Positions 1 through 12,757 of a stretch of DNA of 64,000 nucleotides are shown here, in pieces (position 1 is the stretch's first letter; every line of letters starts with the position of its first letter). The stretch lies in contig NC_134456.1 in NCBI RefSeq assembly GCF_047948215.1, forward strand, positions 56,127,959 to 56,191,958, given 5' to 3'. Under the pieces are notes generated by a model. The model was given only the letters and a program-made list of their open reading frames with translations. It was not told the origin of the DNA and ran no database searches. The DNA is from Lycorma delicatula (lineage: Eukaryota; Arthropoda; Insecta; Hemiptera; Fulgoridae). The position numbers and the translations under genes are program-made.

Positions 1-3000
1 TAATATAATGAATAACTTCCAAATCAGTTCACATCTTACAGAAATTTTATTTTCATCGATAGAAGTTGAAGGTAGTCAAGTGTGGTATTAGCCATATCAC
101 TTCATTCCTGTACCACTGGCTGATAAAGTGAGATATCTGCTTTACTTAGAAATTTCTTCATCGGTTACAACCTTAGGTATAAAGAATGACTCATCATTTT
201 TAAAGAGTAAGAAATAAGAAGTTGATCTCTTCTGTTAATTCTGAAGACATGGACTTACTGTTGAATTTTATGGAATAAATTTCTTCTACGTCACTAAAAA
301 TAATAGTATTGGTTATTAATTTCATTTAGTTTAATATTATATTTTATAATTTTACTTTTAGTAACAAAAGTTACTATCTAATTATTTCTACTCTGTCATA
401 CTATGAGCCTTACTCTGTCAATACATTACTAATCCAACGATTTGTCAGTATTTTATTGAAAATTACAAAATAAACTAAGGCAAGTAAGAGACCAGCAATA
501 TTTACCGCTATTTTGGGAAATTTCAGTAAATTTTGTTTTGTTAAATTTTGTTAAACTTTTTTTATTTTAATTGGAAAGACGATAATGCAGTATACTATTT
601 GGGCTAAGAATTATCTAATAAAATTAGATGATTCGGTAAGTAATTCTTACACTAATTTTAGCGCCATCCAGTCATTTCCGATGGTTCCGCTTGAATGTGG
701 AATATGATGTAAATCGATTCGAATTTAAATCGCCTGCATAATTTTTAATATTTAACTTTACAAAATAAGTAGGAGAGGACTATTTTCTGCTATAATATCT
801 CTTGAAATACAGGAACAATCATAAATTTAAAAAAATGCTTTCATTTTTTACAGTTTATTTTCGCATCCCATTTACTCTGCCGTAAAAAAACATTTCTAAG
901 AATTTGATGTCAGATCATCCCATACATCATTTCTTAATTGTAAACAAATGTATTGCTGGTCTTTTGTTTTTAATTCCAATAGGTTTTTTTTGCAAATTAA
1001 AATTCTGTTCAATTAAGAACATTTTTTTTTTTAGTTACTTTCATATACTGACTTGTAAAACTACATTCCAGTGCAACACAATCATTAATTTAAACGAATT
1101 GAAGTATCAAATAAAAATGCAAAACAATTAGCAAAATTATTTTGAATATCATTTTTTTTTTTTTTGCTGAGAAAAGTTATCTTTAATGACTTTAATGATT
1201 GGCGATAGCATTTGTTTTTTCTTATGTATATGTGGCATCATACGGTCTCTTACTTTGATCGATTGAGCCATGATTCTATTAAAAAATCATTCAAATAAGT
1301 TCACTAAGCTTTTTTTTTCTGTTATCTTGTGAAAATTATAATATAGAGTTTTATAAAAATAAAATCAAGGTCGAAAACTGATTCCTTCAATTTTCCTCAA
1401 GTAAATTATCAGAAATAGTTTTATTTATTTATTTGGTTTATAACGCATAATTTGTGCGTTGTTGAGGAAGTCGTGAGTATAATCGCATTGTTTTACAACA
1501 AAAAGAAGTATATTAGTTTTGTTATTTTACATTATTTATGCCAATGTTTCTTGCTGCACTGCATACAACTTACCTGAAATACATGAAACACTAATTGTGA
1601 GTTATGTTTTTGAGAATAATGATGTTTATTGTACATCCTATTCCCGTGGTGAGCAAGAAGAAGCAGTCAGATGTAATGTTAAGTGTACTTATTATAGAGA
1701 CATGAAACTGTGTAGTGGACTCTGTAATGAAAGAAGTTGGAAACTGCTTTATCCGTCACTTACTCTAATTATAGTCAGTGTCATTTTCAGGAATGGCTTG
1801 TGTTCATAGAAGGTCGTATTACTGTTGTAGTTATTACATTTAGCACACAGTAAATGTCTTTTAACGAATATATCTTCTGTGTAATGAAAAGAAAAAAAAT
1901 TCATAACTTATAGAATATATTTACGAAAGGTTTATACTAATTGAAAAAGAAAATTACCTTTAAAAATATTGAATATACATCAATTTGAAACTTATTTTAA
2001 AATCTTACTATATAAAATATTCATTAAAAAAGTTTCACACCTTCCAAAAACACTTCACTGTTTTTTATTTTTTCTGTCATTCATTCTTTACATTTTATGT
2101 CATCCATTTAATATTACTTTGTGGAATGCTCAAGACTACTCGGTTATTTTTTCTCGTAAACATATAAACTTATTGTTTTATATTTCTTAAAAGAAACAAT
2201 TTGGTAATCTGTTATGAAATCTGTTTGGAGTTTGTTATTCTTTTTTTTTAAATAGAATTCTGGTATCATCCTCTTAAAACTGAAGGATGTTCACGTTATA
2301 AAGTTTTCTTTCTATATTTTCCCTTTATCTCTCTTAAATTCTAAAGAAATTTATTTTATTTTTCTCTTCTTTTCTGTATTGTTTTATTTTAACAGCATCA
2401 CATATCTTAAAAAAGAGATTATTTTTTATGATATACCGCTTACTGTTAGGAACATTATTTTGAAGAATCATTGAAAAACGTCTCTTTTACATATGTGTCA
2501 ACAATCTGAAAAAATAAATTTCAAGAATATTTGTAATTTTTTAATGTTTATTTTTGAAATAGTTAATAGGTATTTTTTCAACAAAATTATGGTATTTATA
2601 TTTCATCTATTTAATCCTACACATAATTAAAAAAAAACCGTTCCAAATTCTATTATTGTTTACAAACTATTTTATTTACTAAACATGTCTAAGAAGTCAG
2701 TAGTATTTTTACTTTAATAATTAAACAGATCATTACACAACAGATTTATTTTAATGATAAATTTTATTATTAGGTACGGTCAAATAAATAACTACATGAT
2801 TGTTGTTTTACTGTTTTAATTTTTTTAACACTGAAGCTGACCACATCTTTTTATTGATACTGCATGATTGGAGAAATTTCCATTTTTTTCATCCCATCGT
2901 AAGAAATACGTTAAGTTTCAAACAACTTCAATTTTTTCAAGTTGATAAATAACCTTTATATCTCATCTTTCTTTATATCTTCCTCATGTATTTCACTCCA

Positions 3001-3745
3001 TTAACAAAAGTTCAGAAATGGCTTAGTGCCATTTATTTATTTTTTATTATGAAATATGAATAAATAAAAATTATGATGAAAAAATTTTTTTAACAGGAAG
3101 GGGTAACTCCACCTTGAAGGGAAATTTAAAGGAAATTTGAAAATTTCATGTTGAGAGGAAGTCCTTTGATCATGGATATAAGGAAGAAAAAGGGGGCAGT
3201 AGGATGGGCGAAAAAAGTTCCAGACAAATGTGTGATAACGTAAAAGATTATACTCACTCTAAATCAGGAAAGATTAGAGAAAAGTATTACATATATTGAA
3301 TTGTTTGCTTAATTAATGTAATATTACAAATTAATTGTTAATAACATTAATGAATAATGTTCATCTCGTTTTAGTTTTTATTTCAAAAATGTTTGTGTTG
3401 AATTACTATTATTTTTTTTTATATGCTTTTGTAATACTCGTACATATCAATAATCCAGTTTATTTATACCAAGAAAAAGTTTTGTTTTACTTGTTTGTGT
3501 TTTTAACAAAACAAAACCGTTAAAATTTTTAATTTTTTCGTAAAATTTAGACACGAATGTATGTTATATTATCAAAAAGTGAGAAATTTTGCTTCATATA
3601 AGGAAAACAAAAGTCAAAAGTAAAAAGTTTTGCTTCATATACTTTTTTTTTTTTTTTCATATAATCGTGCATAGAAGGGATTCAAAATAAATTTTTACAA
3701 TATATTTATTTAAAAAATTTTCATTATTATTCATTTCTTACATCA

Positions 3746-3798
3746 TACCCAGACTTAACATGTCTGGGTAATTTACAGACTTAACATGTCTGTAAATT
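3746..3798. repeat. Two adjacent hairpins with identical loops
   Basis: Positions 3746-3770 form a 9-bp perfect stem (TACCCAGAC / GTCTGGGTA) around the loop TTAACAT. Positions 3770-3798 form an 11-bp perfect stem (AATTTACAGAC / GTCTGTAAATT) around the same 7-nt loop. Both therefore share the core AGAC-TTAACAT-GTCT. No gene is next to them. They could come from template-switch mutation or be a relic of a transposon end. Confidence 0.7.
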
Positions 3799-5550
3799 GT
3801 TTGAATAAATCAGAGGTTAGGCGAGATTTTGTAATATCCTCTTTTTTATGTTAGTAGTCTATCTGTTATGTTAGTAGTCTATGATAGTAACATTGCTAGT
3901 CTATCTGTGTTGGAAAGTATTAATAAGTGTAAATTCCAGCTATTTTCAGTAGTTCAAAGTATACTTTTTATACCAATCAAGCTTGAAATTATTATGACTT
4001 TACCTAATAATGATATGATTCAGTTGTTTAATGACGTCAGGTCTCATCAGGAGATCAATATTTTCTAGGGAGAAAATAGTATTTTGAACTGCTATCATCA
4101 CTCTGTTGACGAAATTATAATCATTGTTACTATTTCAATAAAAGAAAAACAAAAAAATTGATCCAAAAATCTTGGAAAACAGCTTTGAACCTCAAATCCG
4201 ACTTTAAGTTTTGTTTGCGTAAGGATTATTTTTTCTTACATCATCATGAACAATGCTAAGCGATACATTACTTTTTGTATACCTTTTCAGATTCTATTTT
4301 GTTCAACTTTGTGAAAATATATAGGAATTGGTTTTATTTCTCATAAACTTAAATTGAAAGCTATTGTTGAATAATATTTTATGTCAATATTGAAGTTACC
4401 ATTCTTGAAACGTAAAGCATTTTTACTAGTAAATTTCCAGGCAGTCCATTGGTGCGTAATACTACGTTACCGTATTGTATCGTAAACAGTATTACATCAC
4501 AGATGTAACAATGTCTTCATTATCTTTCACGACAGAGAAACTGTATTATAATGTAATGTTTATGACAGAAAGGGGTGTTTTCACTAATTTGCTGATATTA
4601 ACTATCTTTCCTAGTCTTTCTTACTTTCAGGCGTGTGAAGCACCTGAAGTAAAAGACACACTAATCAAAGTTGCAATTATTTCAGAAATTATGTTTATTA
4701 TAGAATTGTAAATAGCTTAGTTTGTCGCTACTATTTAAAAAAAATAATAATAATTAAAGTGATTTTCTTTTATACAAAAAAATATTTTAAGTGATATTCT
4801 TAAAATACAAATGAAACAATATTCAGAGGTTGTGATGTAATGGGATCCGGCTAAAATAAATATAAAATAGAATTTGTGTAAAAAATGTACACCAATCCTC
4901 CCAGTAATGTAATATTTTTAAATATTGAATTTTGATTAAATTAATATATTGATGTATGTATAAAATACAATTTCACTTATTTATATGCTCATATCAGCTG
5001 CATTTCTACGGTCCTAGTGCGCAACGCTAACATGTGTTTGGTCCCGCAGAAAAGTTAACAGGAAGCCATATCTCAAGCTTTCCCTAGTAATTCTAATAAT
5101 GCTAAGAATAATAGGTGTTAACTTGAGTATGACAATACCATTTTTCGAATGTTACTTCTTTTTCACATTAGATCATATATTACAGTTATGAAATTATATC
5201 TAATAGACATGTTTAACTTTTTTTTTTCGTTTTAATTTTGTACAATAAAATTATATGATTTCAATCTGTTGTTTGGTTTTATTTTTTCAGCTCTGTCTTC
5301 TAATTTCTCGACTGTTCAAAATTTTTCAGGTAAATTATTTAATATTTATTTCTGTAATTCGGATAGTTTTATAATATTCTGATAACTAGATTTTTATTTT
5401 CATACCATTAACATTTATTCATTTACTTATTTTTATACTAACGAGTAAAATATGAAAACATTTTTAATATTTGGTGAAATTTGTTTAATATTTATTTACT
5501 TTCATCATCAGTTATCAACATATGATTTAACTGCTAACTGAATGAAGTGT

Positions 5551-5625
5551 ACACACACACACACACACACACAATCACATATATATATATTCGCGCGTGC
5601 GCGCGTTTGTGTATGTATGTATGGA
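5551..5625. repeat. Compound microsatellite (AC)n-(AT)n-(CG)n-(GTAT)n
   Basis: An (AC) run at 5551-5573 is followed by ATCACAT, an (AT) run, alternating CG/TG purine-pyrimidine sequence, then GTAT repeats. It is almost wholly alternating purine-pyrimidine, which can favour Z-DNA. Confidence 0.85.
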
Positions 5626-7720
5626 TTTTGATTAATTAAATACTCCTCTATCCTTTTTTTCTGCCAGTTTCTGTAGATTTAAATTTACTTATTGAAAATA
5701 ATTCGTACATTAAATACATAATTAAAATAATTTTGTAATTATTAATAATAATTGAAATACTGTTCGTTGTATAATTAGCAAAAATGAAAATTCATTTTAT
5801 TCCAGTAATTTTTCTTCTAACGTTTAGAAAATTATCAAAACTTTTCACCACAAATTTAGTAATGGTACTTTTAGAGATATTTTTATAAAATATGGTACGA
5901 TACATTTTTTGCATTTGAAAATTTTCATTGACGAGAACAGCTCATTTGCATATCTTAAAACAAATACTATTTTAATAGCTTTCCTAAAGAAGGTGTACGT
6001 CTGAACAATGGCTTTACTTTCTTTTTATTTTGTGTTGTTTTTTTTTTTTGTTAACCAGAGACTCTTTGTTCGTAAAGACTCAGGTGCACAAGACACTACT
6101 GCTTTTACCTTTTGTTTTTCTAGTCGACTCTAATTGTCCTTTTTTTTCCTTTCTCATTATTTTATTTTTGAATTTTCATTTTATTATAATTTTCGGATAT
6201 TATTTTGCGTCATATACAGAAAAAGTAATTTTTTTTTACATTCGAGTACAGAAGGCGTATAACGTTACACGCCTTATGTGTTTTATAACTGCATTAATTA
6301 AGAAATATTACAAAATTGTTATTTAGTAACAGTTAGCTGTTTTTTGTTCTGTTACGAATAAACAAGAAGTGAGAATGGTCTTTTTTTTCTAACTCAGAAA
6401 CCTTTCGATTTTATTGAAGCTAGTAGACACTTCTTAATATGGAACGTTGTAAAAGGTTTTTTAATAATAAATGGTGGTTTATGAATGATCTTTTACCTCA
6501 ACTAAACTTACGGAAAAGAACTGTCTAGGTCTCTCGATTTCATGTAGTCATATAGATTCTCAAAAAAAAAAATACTTCTTTTTATTCCGTTATATATGTT
6601 TTTATTAAAAAATTTTCCTCTATCGAGGGAAATACATGAAATTCACTATGAAAAGCAATTTTTGAAAAATTTAAAAGTAGATTTTTTCGTGTTGCACAGT
6701 ATACAATGGAAAAATTACTAGATGATTAATGTAATAGTGTTTTTTATATTCTATCTTATTTATTACTATTTTGTAATAATAGTATTTAAATGTTTTGGTT
6801 GAAACTTGTGAACACTTCAGTCTAATAAACAAGTGTAAGAAGTTTATTATTTACGCCAATAGATTCTTTCCATTATCAAATATTTTTCAGTATTTTTGCT
6901 AATATTTACGAATTTATTGGACTGACATAAGAATTTCTCGATATTTTTTTTACCTCACTTCTTCGTTCTGTGATTATTAATATATATGTATACACGACAA
7001 TACTAATTAATATACACTGCTTTGAAATATGAAAAAATAAATTCTTGTTTATTTTGCTTTATTACGGTTAATCTCTTTCAAATTTAATGTTGTCAGAGGG
7101 GTAAAAAATGTCCTGAGAAGTAAGTACTAACCGGTTCATTTAATAGTTATTGTTTTTATTAACATTAAAAATGATTTTATAAAATTCTTTATATATTCTT
7201 TTATAATTTACAAGAACATTGTTTCTTATCTGAAATAAAATTACATTTTAATTATTTTTTTTTAAATTCTTGATTTTTATTGTTTTTCATATTGTTACTT
7301 TTTTAGTGTATTTATTATTATTATTAAGTTTATTGAGTATATTGAAAAGAACAATATAAATTGTTGTTTGGTATTCATAAGGAGATAGGTAATTATTAAA
7401 GATGAATTTGAAATTGATGACTATATAAGATTTAAAGAAAGATTGAAAAAGATTTTTATTGAGTTTTTTGTTTATTCCTGTGATTGCACTAAGATTAGTG
7501 ATCTAATTACACAGCCTGCGATGGTTGTGTTGTTTATTTTTTGGTAATCGATTCTTATGTATTTTTTAGCGCTGAATCGGAAAATAACCTACAAATTTTC
7601 CATCACATCCAATTTTTCGCAAATCGCAAATTTCAAAATTTGTAAAAACTTAATTGTAAAAATGTGTTACAATAAAGTAGATATAAAAACGAATTTTTGT
7701 GATAAATTAAAATAATACAT

Positions 7721-7897
7721 TCGCCGGCCTCCGTGACACAAGTGGTAACGTCATAGACTTTCATCCGGTAGTCCCAGGTTCGAATCCCGGTCAGGCATGG
7801 CATTTTCACACACGCTACAAATCATTCATCTCATCCTCTGAAGTAATACCTAATGGTGGTCCCGGAGGTTAAACAACAAGAAATAAAAAAAAATTAC
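7721..7897 (+). mobile_element. tRNA-derived SINE, family 1, near full length
   Basis: The 5' part resembles a tRNA gene. An A-box-like stretch lies at about 7732-7750, and a canonical pol III B box (GGTTCGAATCC) at 7777-7787. A unique body follows (GGCATGGCATTTTCACAC), then a tail reading CATCCTCTGAAGTAATACC and GGTCCCGGAGGTTAAAC, ending in an A-rich run. SINEs of this kind are transcribed by RNA polymerase III and copied by LINE reverse transcriptase. The 3' tail is shared with the SINE family at 26.6, 53.3, 16.3 and 63.0 kb, whose head and body differ. Fragments with the same head but another tail lie at 11.05 and 37.39 kb. Confidence 0.85.
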
Positions 7898-8682
7898 TTT
7901 GTTGGATTATATTTTGCATTCTTGTAGCTAAATTGTTTAATGGCCTAAAGAGAATGACAGGGGGGTGTCATTGACTCCTTAATTTCTAATGAAAATTGCC
8001 ACAAAATAAGCCTAATTTCTATTATACTGCAGTTTTAAATTTATTTTTATTTAATTAATTTTTATGAGGTACGTCATGTCATGCTTTTGGAAACCACTCC
8101 TCCTCTTCGCTCACCCTTAATGACGAATTATGTAAAATACTTACAATTTTGTTTCATGTGTCGAAATTTCTTTGGACGAATTATACTCTGTTTTGCGCTT
8201 TTCCCTCTATGTTCTCTATAGGGTTCATCTCGGTTCAACATCCAGCAATAGTCTGCCATCATCATAGTAGTCCACACTTTCCTTGATACGTCCTTTCCGT
8301 TTACTTCATGTCCTGATGAGATCTCTCACCCATCTCTTCGTTAACGTCACCCAGATTTTCAGGAAAATAGTCCACATGTGAATTTAGAAAGTGAACCTTC
8401 AAGCTTATGGAACTTTTTCTAAGCCTTAGTAAGGTTTAGAATTCTTAGTTTTTACTATCATTTAATAATTTGCTTCTTTTTTTATATTATCATCATTATA
8501 GGGGGTATTATAACACAATAAATTGGATGGTACTTTTATCCTAATCTGCTCGGTACATTATTCTAAGCAATGGTTATGTTCATTTTGGATAGTAATTTGT
8601 TTTTTCTACTGACAAAAACGAATGATTTTATTTTGTACTCTTTAAACATTTAATTAAGTACATAATTGTTAAACGCTTTTAC
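7898..8682. other. Non-coding, possible 5' flank of pogo element
   Basis: No gene or clear repeat is recognised. The 5' terminal inverted repeat of the pogo-like element that follows would be expected here. I could not find a match to the putative 3' terminus at 10187-10256. Confidence 0.4.
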
Positions 8683-9938
8683 TGTGGTGAGAAAACGTGC
8701 TAAAAATGACGATGAAGTAGAGAAGAACATGCTGAATTGTACGAACGTAATTCGTAATTTTCTTTAAGTCAGCAGTAACAGGTGATGAAACTGAGTTTTT
8801 GAGCACGACTCACGATTCGAGCACGAGCACGACAATAACCGTTGGTCATTGATCGGAATAACTTCTGGTGAAAGGCACTGGTAATAAAAGGTCTTTTCGT
8901 GGCTTAAAACCAAAATACACAGACATTGAAAAAAATGTACGACTTGGTTATGGAAAAAAGGAAATGCGGTTATGCTGTCACAACAGAAATGTGTCAATCA
9001 TGTGCTCGTAAAATCGCTAAATCAGTGAATAAAGTTGATTTTAAAGCAAGCCGAGGATGGATAACACGATTTTTTGCACGAAATTATTTGTCAATAAGAC
9101 GAAAGACGACCATTTCTCAACGACTTCAGACGCTTATGAACAAAAAATATTACATTTTCACAAATGCATAATAAATCTTAGAAAAGATAAAGGCTATTTG
9201 CCTTCTCAAATAGGAAACGCTGATTCAAACCCCCGTATATTTTGAAATGCCATTTGACAAAACCGTAAAACAAAAAGGTGAAAAAAGTGTTACGATTCGC
9301 ACTGGTGGTAATGAAAAACAAAGGTGCTTTGCAATACTTCTGATGGATGAAAATTACTTCTGTACATTGTTTTTAAAAGAAAAACTCTTCCTACCGTACA
9401 AGTAAATGGAGTTATTATCAGAGCACAGGAATCAGGTTGGATGGACGAAAGCTTAATTTTAGGTCGGATCAGGTGTGTATGGCAAAAGCGATCAGGAGAT
9501 TTACTTAATAAAAAAAATACCGGTATGCTAGTAGTGGATAGTTATCGGAGGCATACGACTGATAAAGTGAAAGACATTTTAAAAAAGGGTATGACAGGCC
9601 AAGTAATAATTCCAGGTGGATTGACATTTCTATTGCAACCACTAGATGTCTGTATTAATAAACCGTTAAAATCTGCATTATAACAACTGTGCAGTAAATG
9701 GATGGCTGAAGAAATTTCTTTCTCACTCCTACAGGAAGAATCAAACGCCCAGATTCTAACCAGATCTGTGATTGGATAAAAGATGCTTGGGAAGGTATTT
9801 CCACGGAATTAGTAAGGAAAAGTTTTAAAAAATCCTGAATATCTAATGAACTTGATGGTAGTGAAGCGATCACTTTTGGCAGAGCGACGTAGAGACTACC
9901 GGTAACTCTCCTACAGACATTGAAAGTGACAGTGATTA
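8683..9938 (+). pseudogene. pogo/Tigger-type transposase relic
   Basis: This is a broken transposase of the pogo/Tigger branch of the Tc1/mariner superfamily, whose enzymes cut and paste DNA by a DDE mechanism. In order: a decayed N-terminal helix-turn-helix region (about 8690-8900); a CENP-B/Tc5-type DNA-binding segment in frame at 8926-9130 (FKASRGWITRFFARN, then LSIRRKTT); a frame change near 9130-9240; and the DDE domain at about 9246-9935. The DDE domain shows VVDSYRRHTTDKVKDILKK with the expected second Asp, the family signature VIIPGGLTFLLQPLDVCINK, and a C-terminal part resembling KSFKK-ISNELDGSE. Several frameshifts and stops make it inactive. The PGGLT-LQPLDV-INKP signature makes the family assignment firm. 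Confidence 0.85.
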
Positions 9939-10186
9939 ATTAAAAATAAAATCCCATATTAAAAAGTGTATTGAAATAATTCTTTTCAACACGATACTTT
10001 CTTTTCATTTTACTGGCCTACTGATTCTGAACTAAACTAGTACTTACAGTAATTAATTATTAATGTAATATTAATATTGTAATTTAAATGAACTAATTAA
10101 ATGTTTTACTTTCTGAATATTTTCGTATTTCTTTATCGTATCTGTTGCACTTTAAAATACCGATATATACTCGATTTTTTTTTAGA

Positions 10187-10256
10187 TTTTCGGTCCGGAA
10201 AATTGAGGTGCGGGGCTTATTCGGTGGCGGGGGGTACTCGAATAAATACGGTAACT
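10187..10256. repeat. Putative 3' terminus of the pogo-like element
   Basis: About 250 bp after the transposase relic, a GC-rich patch in AT-rich surroundings reads GGTGCGGGGCTTATTC and ends CTCGAATAAATACGGTA. Pogo/Tigger-like elements of animals often end in sequences of this style next to a TA target. No matching inverted copy was found upstream, so the 5' end appears lost or diverged. Confidence 0.45.
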
Positions 10257-11051
10257 TTATAATGAGAAGTTATAAATGGAACATCGACCCACAAAATCAA
10301 TAAAAAACGGATTTTAAGAGCAATGACATTTTTAAAATATTGTTTTTTCCAAGGGAAGAAGTTTGTGTAAACGTAGGAATATGAAGAACTTTAGAAGAAA
10401 AAATAATTATTAAGTAGATAATTCTGCAAAAAATCGTAAATCTAAAAACTGGTTTTAATTTTATAAAAGTGAAAAGGAAACTCTACCAGTTATAATGTTA
10501 ATCGAAAATTTAAAGAAAATATAAAAAAAAAATTACAGTAATAATATATAGAAACTTGAATAACAGAAAATACATCTTTTATCTAAAAAGATGTAATTTA
10601 TGTAAAATATGTTCGTATTTTAATACGAACGTAAATGTAATTGAACGATTCAATCAGTCTTAAGGTACTCAAACTGAATTAAAGTAAAATACGCAAATAT
10701 AGGGAAAGATTATTAATCTTTATAAAACAAAAAAAAACTTTAATATCTTGAACCGTGTAATAATATATCTTACAGCTTAAAAACACAGACTATATGAAGT
10801 GCAATCCTTTAGTTTGATTATTGGAAAAATGTTTAACATTCTTGAAATTTATATTAACGTATTTTCAAAAGACATAGTACATAAATATAGTACAAAAAAT
10901 CGTTTTAATTTTTTGAGACAGGGTTTTCCATCATTAAGTGTAAATTCATTTCAGTTAATGCTTTTTAAGAATGCTATTTTTATGTTTAAAAAACCATTTT
11001 TGAGAAACAAAAACCAAATCTGATGACAAGTAACATAAAATTATCCAGAGG
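10257..11051. other. AT-rich non-coding spacer
   Basis: No gene, known repeat or RNA is recognised. A local ATTTTAATACGAACGTAA-type inverted stretch near 10605-10635 is weak. Confidence 0.5.
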
Positions 11052-11165
11052 TACCGGTTTCGAATCCCGGTCAGGCATGGCATTTTTCATACGTTACAAA
11101 ATTCAATTTCCATATTTCACGGACAAGCTTCAAGCTCATGTGGCGAAATCATCAAGAAACAAAAA
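11052..11165 (+). mobile_element. 5'-truncated SINE, family 1, alternative tail
   Basis: It begins inside the tRNA-like head with a B-box-like GGTTTCGAATCCC and continues through GGTCAGGCATGGCATTTTTC, as in the SINE at 7721. It then switches to a different 3' part (GTTACAAAATTCAATTTCC ... AAGCTCATGTGGCGAAATC) ending in an A-rich run. The fragment at 37388-37503 has this same alternative tail. The A box is missing, so it should not be transcribed by its own promoter. Confidence 0.7.
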
Positions 11166-11985
11166 ATTTGAGGTTGTCCAATTTTGTTGACAAGCGGAAA
11201 GCTTTCCGGGTAAGGTCAATTTATAACAAGAAGTTTCACGCCGGTGCTTTTCACAGAGTAGTATTTGTTGTTCTATCGTAGAGCAGAGACCATGTAAACT
11301 CTGCACCTTACGTTATACCAACAAACACGAACTACCTAAATCCTACCACCCTATATTGAGCTCTGTGCCAAAATTTCCTTTACCTAAATCTTACATGTTT
11401 GTATACTGTTCTGTTCCTCAATGATATATATTTTGAAAAAAAACAAGCTATATTATTTATATTAAGAAGGTTAATGTATCAAAAAGTTAATGTACCAATA
11501 CAGCTTTTGTAGTCATAGTTTTGATTTGTTTTTTCTTTTAGTAAGATACTGTACATTATTGATTTCTTTGAAAGTAAAATAAAAAAGCAATTATTTTGAC
11601 AAATTAAAAACATAACTAAGTTTAAAAAGTTAAATTATTCCGCTCTTAAGATTCTCAAGTATTTTTCAGTTTGTTATCTCAGTGCAATTTGAACTATTTA
11701 GCCAAACAGATTGTATAATAATTGTGGCTAGATTGCTGTAATATCAGGATTAGTAATTCAAATTATTTTTTAACATAAAACATAAAATGTGACTGTAAGA
11801 AAATAATTTTTCTTTAAAATCTAAGATCTAAGGGAGGGAATTAAGAAATCTAACATGTTACTTCCTATAAAACAATAAAACAGTTAATTAACACTTCTAA
11901 GTTTGTAGACGTACCAATAATAAATTGCTAGGCCAAACATGGAAAAAATACTACATCCTTAAAAACAGATAATACTGTAAAAAAA
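11166..11985. other. AT-rich non-coding spacer
   Basis: A short, less AT-rich patch at 11190-11400 has no recognisable coding content. Nothing else stands out. Confidence 0.45.
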
Positions 11986-12757
11986 CATCTGATTTGAACA
12001 CCACATCACTTCCTTGTTTTGTTGACACCTATTTACCAACGGCTATTAAATTACACATATATATATGTATATATATATATATATTTTTTTAATGAAAAGT
12101 ACATAAAATTTTATTTCATTAATAACCTCTGATATTTTTTCATTTTTGTTTAATTGTTATTACTGAATTATTACTTATCCTAATTTTTTTTTTCTATAAT
12201 CAGAGGTTAACTAATCTCTATTAACCTATTAATTATTAATAAATCAATATATTTAAATAAAAAGAAAGGTTAAAAAAAAGGAGGTGAAGTCTGATTCAAA
12301 CCGATCTACCTCCCTTATTAGATCCAAATATTTAATTAATTATAATTTCATTTGCTTATAACTCTCGAATAAATATCACTTACGATTTATCGTTGGAAAG
12401 CTCTCAATGAGAGCTTATTACTGCAGGTAAGAAAAATTCCAAAATCCAATTTTTTTTTTGGATCAAATTTTTTATTTATTTTGGGCTTTATTGGACACAT
12501 TTGGTCAGTCGATTGGAATCAAAACGGGAGGTACGCAAAAAGATGTTACATCAGTCCTAAATCCAAAATTCCGACATCCTACGGCTAATCGTTTTTGAGT
12601 TATACGAGATAAAAAAAATTGTTCATATGTACAAACGTTACGCCGAAACTAGTCAAAATGAATTCAGGGATGGTCAAAATTGATGTTCCGTTGAAATTTA
12701 AAAACCGAAATTTTCGCGATCACAATACTTCCTTTACTTCATACAAGGAAGTAAAAA
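11986..12757 (+). mobile_element. Interspersed repeat with subterminal inverted ends, copy 1
   Basis: This copy aligns with 32757-33425 over nearly its whole length. Shared blocks include GGCTATTAAATTACA near the 5' end, GAGAGCTTATTACTGCAGG-like sequence in the middle, CCGAAACTAGTCAAAATG, and CGATCACAATACTTCC at the 3' end. The 5' side carries CACTTCCTTGT and the 3' side ends ATACAAGGAAGT. Other copies show the inverted pair ACTTCCTTGTACG / CGTACAAGGAAGT. The 3' end itself can fold: ACTTCCTT (12727-12734), a 10-nt loop, AAGGAAGT (12745-12752). There is no coding capacity, so it is non-autonomous. Fragments lie at 14.9, 35.8 and 59.1 kb. The class (TIR element or Helitron-like) is undecided. 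Confidence 0.75.

Larger units (their letters stand above)
1..7720. other. AT-rich non-coding region
   Basis: This stretch is strongly AT-rich with many homopolymer runs. Short ORFs up to about 98 codons occur in all frames, but they have biased composition and no recognisable domain, so I treat them as chance. It holds a CA/TA/CG microsatellite near 5.55 kb and a pair of hairpins near 3.75 kb. A 21-bp local duplication lies near 3847-3885. Splice-acceptor-like tracts occur near 4629 and 5290, but nothing ties them to a gene. It may be intronic or intergenic. Confidence 0.6.

Noticed and set aside
5581..5605. Regulatory CG-rich element
   Set aside because: It is part of a compound purine-pyrimidine microsatellite, with no other promoter signal.
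7721..7800. Functional tRNA gene
   Set aside because: The B box is perfect but the arms do not pair as a tRNA, and a SINE body and A-rich tail follow.
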